64,000 nucleotides of DNA, from positions 86,605 through 150,604 of the forward strand of contig NZ_BMZF01000007.1 of the NCBI RefSeq assembly GCF_014652655.1, given 5' to 3'. The notes below the pieces were generated by a model. That model made no database searches and was not told the DNA's origin. It saw only the letters and a list, made by a program, of their open reading frames with translations. Positions 34,530-43,902 of the stretch are shown here, piece after piece. This stretch comes from Paramylibacter ulvae (GTDB taxonomy: Bacteria; Pseudomonadota; Alphaproteobacteria; Rhodobacterales; Rhodobacteraceae). Position 1 is the first letter of the stretch; every line of letters begins with the position of its first letter. The position numbers and the translations under genes were made by a program.

Positions 34530-35103
34530 AATTCTTACCCGTGTCGTTTTCGTAATGCTTGTCGGTTTTAACGTTGGGCAGTTTTGCAAAATTGTTCATC
34601 AATCGTTTTGGCGACCATGTGTGCCCGACGGATTCGAATCCTGGTACTTTGTCCAACAATGCGCTCACGTTATTTGCACACATCGCATCGGGTGATGCAC
34701 CCTGTTCCAGCGCCGCCTTATACGCGATTTCGGCAACCGCTTGTGAAACATACACGCGTTGGCTGACCACATGGTGGGTGTCGCGTGCATGAAATGATTT
34801 GTAGCGTTGCATCATTGCAGGGTTCAAACCAAACAACACATCATCGCGTTCAGGTAATAATGAATTCCAATAACGCCCTGCAGGATCATACATGATCACT
34901 TGCGATCCGTTCACAACAAGCGAGCTGTGCCCACCTGCACCTGAACTGTTGCTGATCATGGTCATCAATTCCAGATACGGTGCTTCGTCGCTGACGTATG
35001 CGCGTTTTTGTACTTCTGATGCGGGTGCATAAACTGATTTTGCACAGGCAGACAACGCCACCAATGCGCACAAAACGAAGACCGTATTAAAACGTGCAAA
35101 CAT
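34528..35103 (-). CDS. Hypothetical lipoprotein, possible papain-like/NlpC-type fold
   Basis: A 191-residue protein. The signal peptide MFARFNTVFVLCALVALSAC gives a lipobox LSAC with Cys20. I do not know the family. The segment GGHSSLVVNGSQVIMYDPAGRYW, with a later lone Cys in DAMCANNVSALLDK, recalls permuted papain-like (NlpC/P60-type) proteins where a His near the start and a Cys near the end form the site; this is a guess from pattern. The stop lies within the terminator region. The start ATG 35103 is only 16 bp from the oxidase subunit IV gene, so they are probably cotranscribed. Confidence 0.65.
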   Translation of the reverse strand: MFARFNTVFVLCALVALSACAKSVYAPASEVQKRAYVSDEAPYLELMTMISNSSGAGGHSSLVVNGSQVIMYDPAGRYWNSLLPERDDVLFGLNPAMMQRYKSFHARDTHHVVSQRVYVSQAVAEIAYKAALEQGASPDAMCANNVSALLDKVPGFESVGHTWSPKRLMNNFAKLPNVKTDKHYENDTGKN

Positions 35104-35118
35104 TAATGGCACCACAAA

Positions 35119-35256
35119 TTATGAATTAAAAAGCGCCATAAAGACCAAGCAACCAATCGCAAATGCGCTGATGCGGATTGACCATTTGATAAAGCCGTCG
35201 AATGCCGCCTCTTGTGCGGTTGTATCCATTGTGCCGTGTTTATATTTTTCAGCCAT
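35119..35256 (-). CDS. aa3-type cytochrome c oxidase subunit IV (45 residues)
   Basis: A 45-codon gene. It reads MAEKYKHGTMDTTAQEA, then a GFIKW segment and one membrane helix RISAFAIGCLVFMALF. This is the short subunit IV pattern of Paracoccus-type aa3 oxidase: charged start, E-x-x-F-x-x-F-I-K-W, single helix. AAGGGA lies about 9 bp before the ATG. Its role in the oxidase is minor or structural, at the inner membrane. The main oxidase genes are outside the window; the partner here is the unknown lipoprotein downstream. Confidence 0.88.
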   Translation of the reverse strand: MAEKYKHGTMDTTAQEAAFDGFIKWSIRISAFAIGCLVFMALFNS

Positions 35257-35333
35257 GTTCATATTCCCTTATTTCTCGCGTGTTCTATCACATATTTTTT
35301 TACATTTGCAAAGACCCTGCGACCAATCGCACG

Positions 35334-35801
35334 CTAGCCTTTTTTGGCCTCTTCAAGATCCTCTGCCAATTTGAAACCAATGCGCTGCGGGGCTTCTTCT
35401 GGTTCGCCAGATTTTTGCTCGGCGACCAACATCACGTTCAACTGGCTAACGTGTTGTACCAATTGCATACTATTGCCTTCGCCGTCTTCGCCGTAAAAGG
35501 TGATCATATCAGGGGCAAAGAAACCCATGCCTTGGATGCGCAATGAACCAACGTGCCCTGCGGCAAAACCCATGCCGACCTCTTCGTTGCTGTCTAATGT
35601 TTCTTCGAATTTTTGAATATACATCACGATGCGTTCATACGCCCATTCGGCGGGTGATTTATCCGCGAGCGATTTTTTCGCAATGCCTTTGGCCCTGTCC
35701 GATTTTACATTGCCTTGCTTATCGACATGCACGGCATATGCCTCTGGCAATGCTGCGGCTTCGATTGCTTCGGCTGTTGTTTTAATGTCTTCGTCCATCA
35801 T
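35334..35801 (-). CDS. DUF6173 family protein
   Basis: A 155-residue soluble acidic protein. KSPAEWAYERIVMYIQKFEETLDSNEEVGMGFAAG and the following LRIQGMGFFAPDMITFYGEDGEG, then QLVQHVSQLNVMLVA, match what I recall as DUF6173, common in Rhodobacteraceae and of unknown function. It has no signal peptide or membrane helix. It starts 6 bp after the metallo-hydrolase gene on the same strand, so the two are likely cotranscribed and may share a task. The start may be either of the two adjacent Met codons. Confidence 0.75.
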   Translation of the reverse strand: MMDEDIKTTAEAIEAAALPEAYAVHVDKQGNVKSDRAKGIAKKSLADKSPAEWAYERIVMYIQKFEETLDSNEEVGMGFAAGHVGSLRIQGMGFFAPDMITFYGEDGEGNSMQLVQHVSQLNVMLVAEQKSGEPEEAPQRIGFKLAEDLEEAKKG

Positions 35802-35807
35802 ATCACC

Positions 35808-36836
35808 CTATTTGCGCTGCCACTGCCACACGCCTTTTTTGTCTTTTTCTCGGATGACCTTACCCGCCAAATACAGATGGTTCAAATGCGCAATTGCTTC
35901 GACCAACGCGAGACCATATTCACCCATGCCAATTTTGCGCTTGTACAAAACTGGAAAGCATCCTTGCGCAGTGTTGGGTATTGCAAGAAATTCCAACAAA
36001 CGATCCAGCGCGCTGTGATGGTTTTCGATCAATTGCGTCATACGCCGCGGCAAACCTGTGAATGGCAACTTATGCCCACCCATTACAAAATGATCTTCGT
36101 TTGCGATGGACTTAAATCGTTCGCATGATACCAACCATTCCGCCAATGGATCCGCCATGGGTTCGGTGGGGTAAACCCCAACATTGGGCGAAATTCCCGG
36201 TAAAATTTGATCACCAGCAATCACCAAGTTTTCTGCATCACACCACAATGTTGCCTGTTCTGGCGAATGCCCATCGCCTGTGCGCACAACCCAATCACGC
36301 CCCCCAATTTGAATGGTTTCACTGTCTCGCACACGGCGAAACCCAAGGGGCATGGGATAAACGATATCGGAAAAATTAAATGGGCGATCAGCCTTGCGCG
36401 CTGCATAAATTTCTTCATCCATTCCCGCCTCGTAGAAAAATTCCAGGCTTTCTTTGGGCCAGATTTCTTGGGTATCAACGGTGAGCATCCGCGAATACAA
36501 CCACGCGGTGCGCGTTGTCCAAAGCTCGGCACCTTTTTGCGATTGAAGCCACCCAACCATGCCAACGTGATCGGGGTGGTGATGGGTCAAAAACACGCGC
36601 GTAACAGGGTCACCACTCAGTGCATTTGCTAATATATCTTCCCAAATCGCCATACCTTTTTTGGAATGATAACCCGTGTCCACAACACACCATCCGTCCC
36701 CATCACGTAGCGCATAGATATTCACATGATCCAACGCCATTGGTAATGGCAAACGCAGCCACAAAATCCCATCTGCGATTTCAATTGCTTGGCCAATTTC
36801 AGGTGGTGTTTCGAAGGGAAATTTAATCGGTTTCAT
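35808..36836 (-). CDS. Metallo-beta-lactamase-fold hydrolase
   Basis: A 342-residue MBL protein. The metal motif THHHPDH is at residues about 84-90. Further ligands come with RTGDGHSPEQATLW, GDQILPGISPNVG and MGGHKLPF, so all usual metal positions look intact. A C-terminal winged-helix-like region (QLIENHHSALDRLLEFL, then ALVEAIAHLNHLYLAGKV) is typical of the LACTB2-like group. The substrate is unknown; thioester or nucleic-acid hydrolysis are both known in this group. The start is ATG 36836 (MKPIKFPFETPPEIGQ); a much longer frame upstream is rejected. Confidence 0.87.
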   Translation of the reverse strand: MKPIKFPFETPPEIGQAIEIADGILWLRLPLPMALDHVNIYALRDGDGWCVVDTGYHSKKGMAIWEDILANALSGDPVTRVFLTHHHPDHVGMVGWLQSQKGAELWTTRTAWLYSRMLTVDTQEIWPKESLEFFYEAGMDEEIYAARKADRPFNFSDIVYPMPLGFRRVRDSETIQIGGRDWVVRTGDGHSPEQATLWCDAENLVIAGDQILPGISPNVGVYPTEPMADPLAEWLVSCERFKSIANEDHFVMGGHKLPFTGLPRRMTQLIENHHSALDRLLEFLAIPNTAQGCFPVLYKRKIGMGEYGLALVEAIAHLNHLYLAGKVIREKDKKGVWQWQRK

Positions 36837-36929
36837 ATCGGGCCTTTGGTTTGGGAGGTGGTGTTTATTTATTGAATACACTATGACCTGCGACATACCT
36901 ATTGAACCGAAAAGAAACGCCGCGTCACT

Positions 36930-37898
36930 ATGACCAATCTTGATACGCTTTATCTGAATGCTGATGATCACAACATCTACAGGTCTGCGCAAATATTGGC
37001 TGACGGGGGGATTGTCGCATTTCCAACAGAAACGGTTTACGGCTTGGGCGCGGATGCCTGCAACGACCATGCTGTGGCTAAGGTTTTTGCGGCCAAAGGC
37101 CGGCCAAATTTTAACCCATTGATTATTCATTTGGCCGATCTGACAGATGTCACCAAATATGCGCGCCTTAATGATCAAGCCAAGGTTCTCGCCGCTGCAT
37201 TTTGGCCAGGGCCGTTAAGCATGGTTTTGCCGCTGGCCGACGTTTCACCGCTGTCCGAATTGGTCACGGCGGGGTTGAATACCGTTGCCATACGCATTCC
37301 AGAACACCCGATCGGGCACGCATTGATCACGGCATTTGGCGGCGCAATCGCCGCACCATCGGCAAACCCATCGGGGCGCATCAGCCCAACATCACCGCAG
37401 CATGTGATGGACGGGTTGGCTGGGAAAATTGATGTGGTTTTGGATGGTGGCAATTGTCAGGTTGGGTTGGAATCCACCATTATTACCATCACGCATGACG
37501 ACCAAATCGTCTTATTGCGCGCAGGCGGCATTTCTGTCGAATCTATCGAAGCCGTAATTGGGCGCCCTGTATTGCGTGACGAACAGCCCGATGTACCACA
37601 ATCACCGGGGCAACTTTTGTCGCATTATGCGCCCAGTGCGCATTTGCAAATGAACATTAATCAACGTTTACCCAATCACGCGCATCTTGGTTTTGGTGAT
37701 ATGGAATGTGATTTGAATTTATCCGTACAGGGGGATGTTGTTGAAGCTGGGGCAAACTTGTTTTCAATGTTACGCAAGATTGATAGCTTTGCCGAACGTC
37801 ACGCGCTTGTTGGGATCACCGTTGCACCAATTCCAGAACAAGGATTGGGGCTTGCCATTAATGATCGGTTGAAACGCGCAGCAGCGCCCCGCGATTAA
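36930..37898 (+). CDS. L-threonylcarbamoyladenylate synthase (Sua5 type)
   Basis: A 322-residue enzyme making the precursor for t6A37 in tRNA from Thr, bicarbonate and ATP. The YrdC domain has ILADGGIVAFPTETVYGLGADA, AAKGRPNFNPLIIH and PSANPSGRISPTSPQHV. The extra C-terminal Sua5 domain begins around PGQLLSHYAPSAHL. Its presence makes this the long Sua5 form, not TsaC. Its stop overlaps that of the convergent yqgE by TTAA. The other t6A genes are not in this window. Confidence 0.94.
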   Translation: MTNLDTLYLNADDHNIYRSAQILADGGIVAFPTETVYGLGADACNDHAVAKVFAAKGRPNFNPLIIHLADLTDVTKYARLNDQAKVLAAAFWPGPLSMVLPLADVSPLSELVTAGLNTVAIRIPEHPIGHALITAFGGAIAAPSANPSGRISPTSPQHVMDGLAGKIDVVLDGGNCQVGLESTIITITHDDQIVLLRAGGISVESIEAVIGRPVLRDEQPDVPQSPGQLLSHYAPSAHLQMNINQRLPNHAHLGFGDMECDLNLSVQGDVVEAGANLFSMLRKIDSFAERHALVGITVAPIPEQGLGLAINDRLKRAAAPRD

Positions 37899-38470
37899 GC
37901 ATTGCCGCCTTCTGCGGATAACAAACGTGGGTCAATGCCCATGCTTTTGATCGCGTCTTGCCATTTGTCGTGATCCGTTTTTGCAAAAACCAATGATGAA
38001 TTGGCATCCGCAACCAGCCATCCATTTGCCCGCAATTCGTCCTCTAACTGCCCTGGCCCCCAGCCCGCATATCCAAGTGCAAACAAGCAATTCGCAGGGC
38101 CATCACCGTTTGAAATATCTTCTAAAATTTCAAGCGATGCCGTCATCCCAAATTCGTCGTTTACTTCCAATGTTTCGCTGGCGGCGGCATAATCTCTGGA
38201 ATGTAAAACAAAGCCGCGTCCGTGTTCGACGGGACCACCAAAGTGAACCTCCAACCCTTTGATCGGGCGATTTGCCTTGATGTCCAACTGTTCCAACAGA
38301 TCCGTGATATTTAGATCCATTACGGGCTTGTTCACAATCAAACCCATCGTACCTTCTGGCGAATGCGCACAGATATAAACAACCGACTTTTCAAACCTCG
38401 GATCATCCATGCCTGGCATCGCAATCAAAAGTTTGCCATCCAAGCTTTCTGTGTTGTTTTCGTCTGACAT
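37895..38470 (-). CDS. YqgE/AlgH family protein (UPF0301)
   Basis: A 191-residue soluble protein of the UPF0301 family: LDGKLLIAMPGMDDPRFEKSVVYICAHSPEGTMGLIVNKP, then VHFGGPVEHGRGFVLHS and FALGYAGWGPGQLEDELRANGWL are the family blocks. The function is unproven; it was once named AlgH as an alginate regulator. The start ATG 38470 begins MSDENNTESLDG; nine further codons upstream are less likely. The gene stands between Sua5 (convergent) and the RND pump. Confidence 0.92.
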   Translation of the reverse strand: MSDENNTESLDGKLLIAMPGMDDPRFEKSVVYICAHSPEGTMGLIVNKPVMDLNITDLLEQLDIKANRPIKGLEVHFGGPVEHGRGFVLHSRDYAAASETLEVNDEFGMTASLEILEDISNGDGPANCLFALGYAGWGPGQLEDELRANGWLVADANSSLVFAKTDHDKWQDAIKSMGIDPRLLSAEGGNA

Positions 38471-38523
38471 AGGTTCAGCATGCGCCTGCATAATCAAACA
38501 TGCAACACGTCATTCCAGTTTTG

Positions 38524-41500
38524 TTAAACTGTGGGGCGCGGACGCCATAGTTGCGTAACCGCGAATGCACCAAATGCAAGCAATGTCGTGATGATAACCG
38601 CTATGGTCGCCACCAAAACAGTGGCTGCCAAGGGCGCGTTTTGCGAAAGCGTCGAAAACAAGCCCCCCACAATAGGTGAAACGTTTTGCGAAATTATCAA
38701 CGGTAAAAATACGGCAAGGATTACAGCGGCGGATATGGTGCTTGCAATCCATAACGGCCAACGCGCCGCCGTTTTAATCCGCGGCCCTGACATCATCCGA
38801 CGATATGACGAAAACAAAGCGCCTATATCGGTTTGCACAACCATCAATGATGGCACCATCAACAACACTAGCACCATGCCAAACCCCAATCCATAAACCA
38901 GCGTAATCACAGTTGGTTTCAAAAATTCCGCTTGAACCGAACCTTCGTTTAACAACGGAAACAAGCCCAAAACAGTTGTGAGAGTCGTCAACAAAACAGG
39001 GCGCAAACGATCGCCCGTAGCATCGACAATGGCGGGAAACAATCCGCGATTTTTTGAATATTCGTCCACCGTTGTGACCAGCACAATTGAATCATTAATG
39101 ATGATCCCGCTCATCCCGATCAGCCCAACAATGGAAAAAATTGAAAGCGGAATATCGTGGACATAGTGCCCAAAGATCGCACCGATCATACCAAACGGAA
39201 TTACCGCCATCACCACAATCGGACGTGTCCAACTGGAAAATATCCACGTCAATGTCAGGTAAATCCCAAGCAGGCAAAGCATATAGCCAAAAAATGCATC
39301 CGACAAAAACTCTTCTTCTTGTTCGGCAAGCCCAGAAAGACGCCAATCAACCCCGTGGTTTGATGCAATCTGTGGGAGGATCACGTTTTCAAGTTCCGCC
39401 ATAATTTCCTTGGCACGCGCAGCGTCGTCTTGCGAAACATCCCCCGTGACGGACATAAGCCTCAAGCCATTTTCGCGCAACACGGTGGAAAACCCAATTT
39501 GCGTTGTGGCGCTAATGATATCGGACAATGGAACGTAATTGCCGTCGTTGGTACGCAAGCGCGTTTTGTCCAAGAAATCGGCGCTGATTTCCGATTCTGG
39601 CAATTGCACATATATATCTGTGGTGCGTGCTCCCACTGGGAAATCAGCGGCCTTTATACCGTTTAGCCGATTGCGAAGCTCGGTGCCTATATCATCAATT
39701 GTGAAACCCAATGCGCGGCCTTGCGGCGTCAGTTCCAGCACCATTTCTTCTTTGTCATATGCCATGTCGTCTTCGACACCTGACACCTCTGCGAATTGAG
39801 ATACTTGGGTTTTTAGTTCTTCTGCTGCGGCCTTTAACGTGATTCCATCTGCGCCGATAAACTGAACATCCAATGAATCGCCACCGGGGCCAAACCGGAA
39901 CCTTCGAAAACTCATGACCTCTAACAATGGATGTTCTTTGATCTCTTCCTGGATGGCGGCAGAAATATCAAACGAAGAATATGGTCGCGCATCCGCATCG
40001 GTAAGCTCAATCGCGATTGAACCCAACAGATCCGTATCTTTATTTTCAACGCCAGATAACCCGCGCCCTGTTGAACCACCCACCTCTGCCAGCACGAATG
40101 TGATCGGATTTTGCCCATGTTCCGCTGCGAATTTTTCACCCGCTGTATTTGCCGCGCGTTGCAATTCACGCACCATTTCCACAGTATCATCGCGCGTTGC
40201 CCCCGACAGCATCGCGATATTTCCAGATATCGACGATTGTTCGGGCGCATTAAAGAAACGAAATCCAACTTTGCCGCTGACAAATAGTGCTGCTTGGGTT
40301 GCCAACAATACAACCACCAAAGCAATCACGGGATAGCGCAGCATCAACACATATGTGATGAACTTGCGAAAAATATTGTCGCGAAACCAGCTAAAGCCGC
40401 GGTTAAAATGATGGCTTGGATAATCATACCATTTTAAGTTCCCCATATATCCCACGGAATGGCTCAGGTGATTGGGTAAAATCACAAAACATTCCACCAA
40501 AGACGCAAGCAAAACCACGATCACAGTGAACGGGATATCGGCAATAAGTTCACCAAACCGCCCCCCCACCACCGTCAATCCGAAAAACGCGATAACGGTT
40601 GTAATCGTTGCCGAAAATACAGGTGGAGCCATGCGCATCGCAGCATTTTCGGACGCTTCGACAGGATTTTCATTTAACCGCCGCGCACGAAAATCGGCGT
40701 GTTCACCCACAACGATTGCATCATCCACAACGATACCAAGTGTGATGATAAGGCCAAACAACGATATCATATTGAGCGTAAGCCCAAACGCATACATCAA
40801 CGCGATTGCCGCAAACATTGCCACGGGAATTCCCGCCGCCACCCAAAACGCGGTACGCGCGGACAGGAATAAAAACAACAACCCAACCACCAACAGCAAT
40901 CCATACGCCCCATTTTCAATGAGGATATCGAGGCGATCCGAAATCGCTTGTGCACGGGTTCGGATCAATTCGATCTGAACGCCTTGGGGCATGATTAGCT
41001 GCATGTCATCCGCGGCACGTTGAACCGATTGTTGCATTTCAACCGCATCACCCTGGCTATTGCGATCAACACGCACCGAAACCGCCTGATTATCACCAAC
41101 GTAATAGGTCCGTTTGGCATCGACGCCACTGATCGTTACCGTCGCCACATCACCGACGCGCAATTTCGAACCATCGGCATTTGCACGAATGACGATTTGC
41201 TCAATCTCTTCAACGGTCCGCTTTGCAGTGCCCGTGCGCACGCGCGTAGTGCCACCGGATACATCACCCGCAGGGTCTGTTTCCGCCTCTTGTGCGATGG
41301 CCTCTGATATTTCGCGCAAAGTGACATTGTGTTTGATCAGGTCGATTTCAGGTGCTTCAACGCTGATTTCTGGTGCGGAAACGCCGCGAATTGTTGTGCG
41401 CGTGATGCCCTCGCGGTACAAACGGGCGCTAAATTCATCTGCAAACCGGCTGAGCTGATCTGGTGAAACGGGGCCGTGGATGATCACATCGGTGACGCGA

Positions 41501-41931
41501 TCACGCCACGCACCCCGCCTGATCACTGGATCATCAGAACCATCGGGCAGATTGGTTATGGAATCCACCGCGACCTTTACATCATCGGCGGCGCGCGCCA
41601 TGTCCCAATTTGCCTCGAATTCCAGGGTGATGCGCGCTTGGCCTTCGGTGGAACGTGATGACGTGTTTTCAACACCTTCAACAGCCAACAACGCAGGTTC
41701 CAACAGCGCCACGATACCGCCATCAATATCTTCGGGGCCCGCGCCATCCCAATTGACTCGCACGCTTACGGAATCAACAACAACGTCGGGGAAAAATTGT
41801 GTGCGGATTTGGGTGGCCGCGAACAGCCCCAACACCAACATCATCACCAATAAAAGATTAGACGCGGTGCGATGCCGCGTAAAATACGACAAAATCCCAA
41901 ACGCACCTTTGCCAATTTCACGCATTGCCAT
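38524..41931 (-). CDS. RND-superfamily efflux transporter permease subunit
   Basis: A 1135-residue inner-membrane proton antiporter. The N-terminus is ASNLLLVMMLVLGLFAATQIRTQFFPDVVVDSV; the TM4 proton-relay Asp pair is in LGIVVDDAIVVGEHAD. Two large periplasmic loops, the second TM block (GLIGMSGIIINDSIVLV) and 12 expected helices are present. After TM12 it carries a C-terminal extension of about 100 residues with two more hydrophobic segments (WPLWIASTISAAVILAVFLPL and LAATVLVATIAVIITTLLAFG), which AcrB-type pumps lack. The start lies 2 bp after the adaptor stop. The substrate is unknown and no TolC gene is nearby. Confidence 0.93.
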   Translation of the reverse strand: MAMREIGKGAFGILSYFTRHRTASNLLLVMMLVLGLFAATQIRTQFFPDVVVDSVSVRVNWDGAGPEDIDGGIVALLEPALLAVEGVENTSSRSTEGQARITLEFEANWDMARAADDVKVAVDSITNLPDGSDDPVIRRGAWRDRVTDVIIHGPVSPDQLSRFADEFSARLYREGITRTTIRGVSAPEISVEAPEIDLIKHNVTLREISEAIAQEAETDPAGDVSGGTTRVRTGTAKRTVEEIEQIVIRANADGSKLRVGDVATVTISGVDAKRTYYVGDNQAVSVRVDRNSQGDAVEMQQSVQRAADDMQLIMPQGVQIELIRTRAQAISDRLDILIENGAYGLLLVVGLLFLFLSARTAFWVAAGIPVAMFAAIALMYAFGLTLNMISLFGLIITLGIVVDDAIVVGEHADFRARRLNENPVEASENAAMRMAPPVFSATITTVIAFFGLTVVGGRFGELIADIPFTVIVVLLASLVECFVILPNHLSHSVGYMGNLKWYDYPSHHFNRGFSWFRDNIFRKFITYVLMLRYPVIALVVVLLATQAALFVSGKVGFRFFNAPEQSSISGNIAMLSGATRDDTVEMVRELQRAANTAGEKFAAEHGQNPITFVLAEVGGSTGRGLSGVENKDTDLLGSIAIELTDADARPYSSFDISAAIQEEIKEHPLLEVMSFRRFRFGPGGDSLDVQFIGADGITLKAAAEELKTQVSQFAEVSGVEDDMAYDKEEMVLELTPQGRALGFTIDDIGTELRNRLNGIKAADFPVGARTTDIYVQLPESEISADFLDKTRLRTNDGNYVPLSDIISATTQIGFSTVLRENGLRLMSVTGDVSQDDAARAKEIMAELENVILPQIASNHGVDWRLSGLAEQEEEFLSDAFFGYMLCLLGIYLTLTWIFSSWTRPIVVMAVIPFGMIGAIFGHYVHDIPLSIFSIVGLIGMSGIIINDSIVLVTTVDEYSKNRGLFPAIVDATGDRLRPVLLTTLTTVLGLFPLLNEGSVQAEFLKPTVITLVYGLGFGMVLVLLMVPSLMVVQTDIGALFSSYRRMMSGPRIKTAARWPLWIASTISAAVILAVFLPLIISQNVSPIVGGLFSTLSQNAPLAATVLVATIAVIITTLLAFGAFAVTQLWRPRPTV

Positions 41932-41933
41932 CG

Positions 41934-43388
41934 CTAGCCCCCCATGCGCGAGGAAAGACGTTCATAGGTTTGTTTTGGTATATCCGTGGATTGCAAATTT
42001 GCCAGAATTCGTTTTTTCGCATCATCTGGCATCCGTGCATTATCATTCACAAATGCAATCAGCTTTAGGCGTTCCTGTTCTGTTACTTTTATCATTTCAG
42101 GCATTGGAAGCACCGCGTTATTTTTCGCTCGCGGTTCCACCATAATCCCGCCACCCAATTGGGGGCCACGTTCCAAAATCAGTAATCGTCCAGCAATATC
42201 GTCGGCGGATATGATTACGGTGTTGCCCTGTTTGCGCAGGATCGGCACTTGTTTAGCCTCTATCCGATTATCATTTGTGACCAATAAAATTTCACCCGCC
42301 GCGGTGATTGCGCTGGCGGGAATGATACTGATATTTTGTAATACTTGTTCACGAATTGATACCGTAACGAAATCACCAGGGCGCAGCGTTTCAATTGATT
42401 GACTGTCAAAAGAGGCGAACAATTCGCGCCCCGTAAGCCCAGCGCCAACAGCCGCGCTTATCCGATCAATGGTCGCCGACAGAGCTGTGGTCGCCCCCGG
42501 TGCAAACACGTCGATCTTTGCCCCAATAACCCGCCCACCAAGTGTGGAAAGATTTGCAAATTCTTGTGTGGAAATACGCAATGACACCTCTAACGCGGTT
42601 GGGTCAATCAAATTTGCCAATTGTTCGTTGGCATTGACCAGCCCACCCAAAACACCCGTAACGTCGCTTAACGCGCCATCAAATTTTGCGGTGACGGTTG
42701 TTTCATCCAGCTTGCGCAACGCTTCTTGTTGATTAATCGTTGCGCGTGCGAGCGCGTTTTCACCCGAATTGATCCGTGCCTGCGCATCGGCCAATGCTTG
42801 GCGCTTTGACAAAACAGATTGCTGTGCTGTTGATGCTGAGAGTTCGGCAGTTTCTAAATTTGCCTCTGTTCCCAGGCCACGTTGGCTTAGCGCGCGTTGG
42901 CGCTCCAGCGCTTGCTGGCGCAAGGTCAATTGATTTCCGGCCGCTTGCAATTCGTCTTGTGCCAAGATCAATGCATTTTTGGCCTGCTCTAATTCCGCTG
43001 TCCGATCGGCAAGTTCAGCATTGGCAAGGTTTAGGTTTGCTTGAAAAATCGCAGGGTTTGTTTGAAATAACAAATCACCTTGTTTGACAAAACTACCATC
43101 ACGAAAGCTTGGTGCCATCTGCACCAATGTGCCCGCTGCCGCTGCACGCAATTCCAATGTTCGCCCTGAAACAACCTCCCCAAACGTGGTGATGACGGGG
43201 GCAATATTTTGAATTTCAATGGGTGCCACATTCACCGCAAATACACGTTCGTTTGCTTGTCGAACACGGTTACCCTTGGCATTTCGTTCATGTATGGCCT
43301 GTGTCACCACATAAAATGCAGCAAACAACAATATCACGGTCAGCGCCGTGATAAACATGCCAAGCAAGCTTCGCGTAAAGAAACGCAT
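41934..43388 (-). CDS. RND efflux periplasmic adaptor (membrane fusion protein)
   Basis: A 484-residue adaptor. One N-terminal membrane anchor (residues about 10-30) leads to barrel-sandwich, lipoyl-like halves (AAAAGTLVQMAPSFRDGSFVKQGDLLF) around a long alpha hairpin (about 125-220, Gln/Ala/Glu-rich). A beta-barrel follows (VSLRISTQEFANLSTLGGRVIG) and a C-terminal membrane-proximal part. A tail of about 55 residues (PEMIKVTEQERLKLIAFVNDNARMPDDAKKRILANL) resembles a small helical protein-binding segment and is unusual. It is first gene of the two-gene pump operon. Confidence 0.9.
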   Translation of the reverse strand: MRFFTRSLLGMFITALTVILLFAAFYVVTQAIHERNAKGNRVRQANERVFAVNVAPIEIQNIAPVITTFGEVVSGRTLELRAAAAGTLVQMAPSFRDGSFVKQGDLLFQTNPAIFQANLNLANAELADRTAELEQAKNALILAQDELQAAGNQLTLRQQALERQRALSQRGLGTEANLETAELSASTAQQSVLSKRQALADAQARINSGENALARATINQQEALRKLDETTVTAKFDGALSDVTGVLGGLVNANEQLANLIDPTALEVSLRISTQEFANLSTLGGRVIGAKIDVFAPGATTALSATIDRISAAVGAGLTGRELFASFDSQSIETLRPGDFVTVSIREQVLQNISIIPASAITAAGEILLVTNDNRIEAKQVPILRKQGNTVIISADDIAGRLLILERGPQLGGGIMVEPRAKNNAVLPMPEMIKVTEQERLKLIAFVNDNARMPDDAKKRILANLQSTDIPKQTYERLSSRMGG

Positions 43389-43446
43389 TTAAAATTCCTA
43401 AAAAACTACGTATTCAGTTATACGCGCCAAGATTAACATTCCGTCG

Positions 43447-43899
43447 TCAAAGCGCAAATTTATTCAAACGGTGTAAATGGTTCAAAACAAGGATATTTGA
43501 CGGCAACATATCAAAATCGCGCATTTGTGAATATGTGATAAAGGCAAATCCCGCACCTTCGGATATTGCGATCTGTTTTGGCGCAATCGGTTTTTGCAGG
43601 TGATAGATGTAATGATACGCTTGGTATCCATCGCGCGGCACAAAACGCACAAATGGTTTTAAACATTCCGCCCCGACGTCCAAACCCGTTTCCTCGGCCA
43701 GTTCGCGCATCGCAGTTTCAAGGGTTGTTTCTCCGTCTTCCATATGGCCGCCAAACATCCCCCAGCGCCCACCAGCACCGACATTTGGAAAATTATCACG
43801 CAGTTGAATGAGCGCACGGCCAAGCTCGTCTTGGATCACCACGCCGACAACCGAATTTACACAATCAGGCCAATCAGTCAGCAGTTCAAATTCTGACAT
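43447..43899 (-). CDS. NUDIX hydrolase
   Basis: A 150-residue protein. The complete NUDIX box GGHMEDGETTLETAMRELAEETG (G-x5-E-x7-REL-x-EE-x-G) sits at residues about 49-71. It would cleave a nucleoside diphosphate linked to another moiety; the substrate is unknown, though the neighbours suggest nucleotide housekeeping. It is last in a compact unit UDG-moaB-NUDIX with 3-bp gaps. Confidence 0.9.
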   Translation of the reverse strand: MSEFELLTDWPDCVNSVVGVVIQDELGRALIQLRDNFPNVGAGGRWGMFGGHMEDGETTLETAMRELAEETGLDVGAECLKPFVRFVPRDGYQAYHYIYHLQKPIAPKQIAISEGAGFAFITYSQMRDFDMLPSNILVLNHLHRLNKFAL

Positions 43900-43902
43900 G
43901 CA

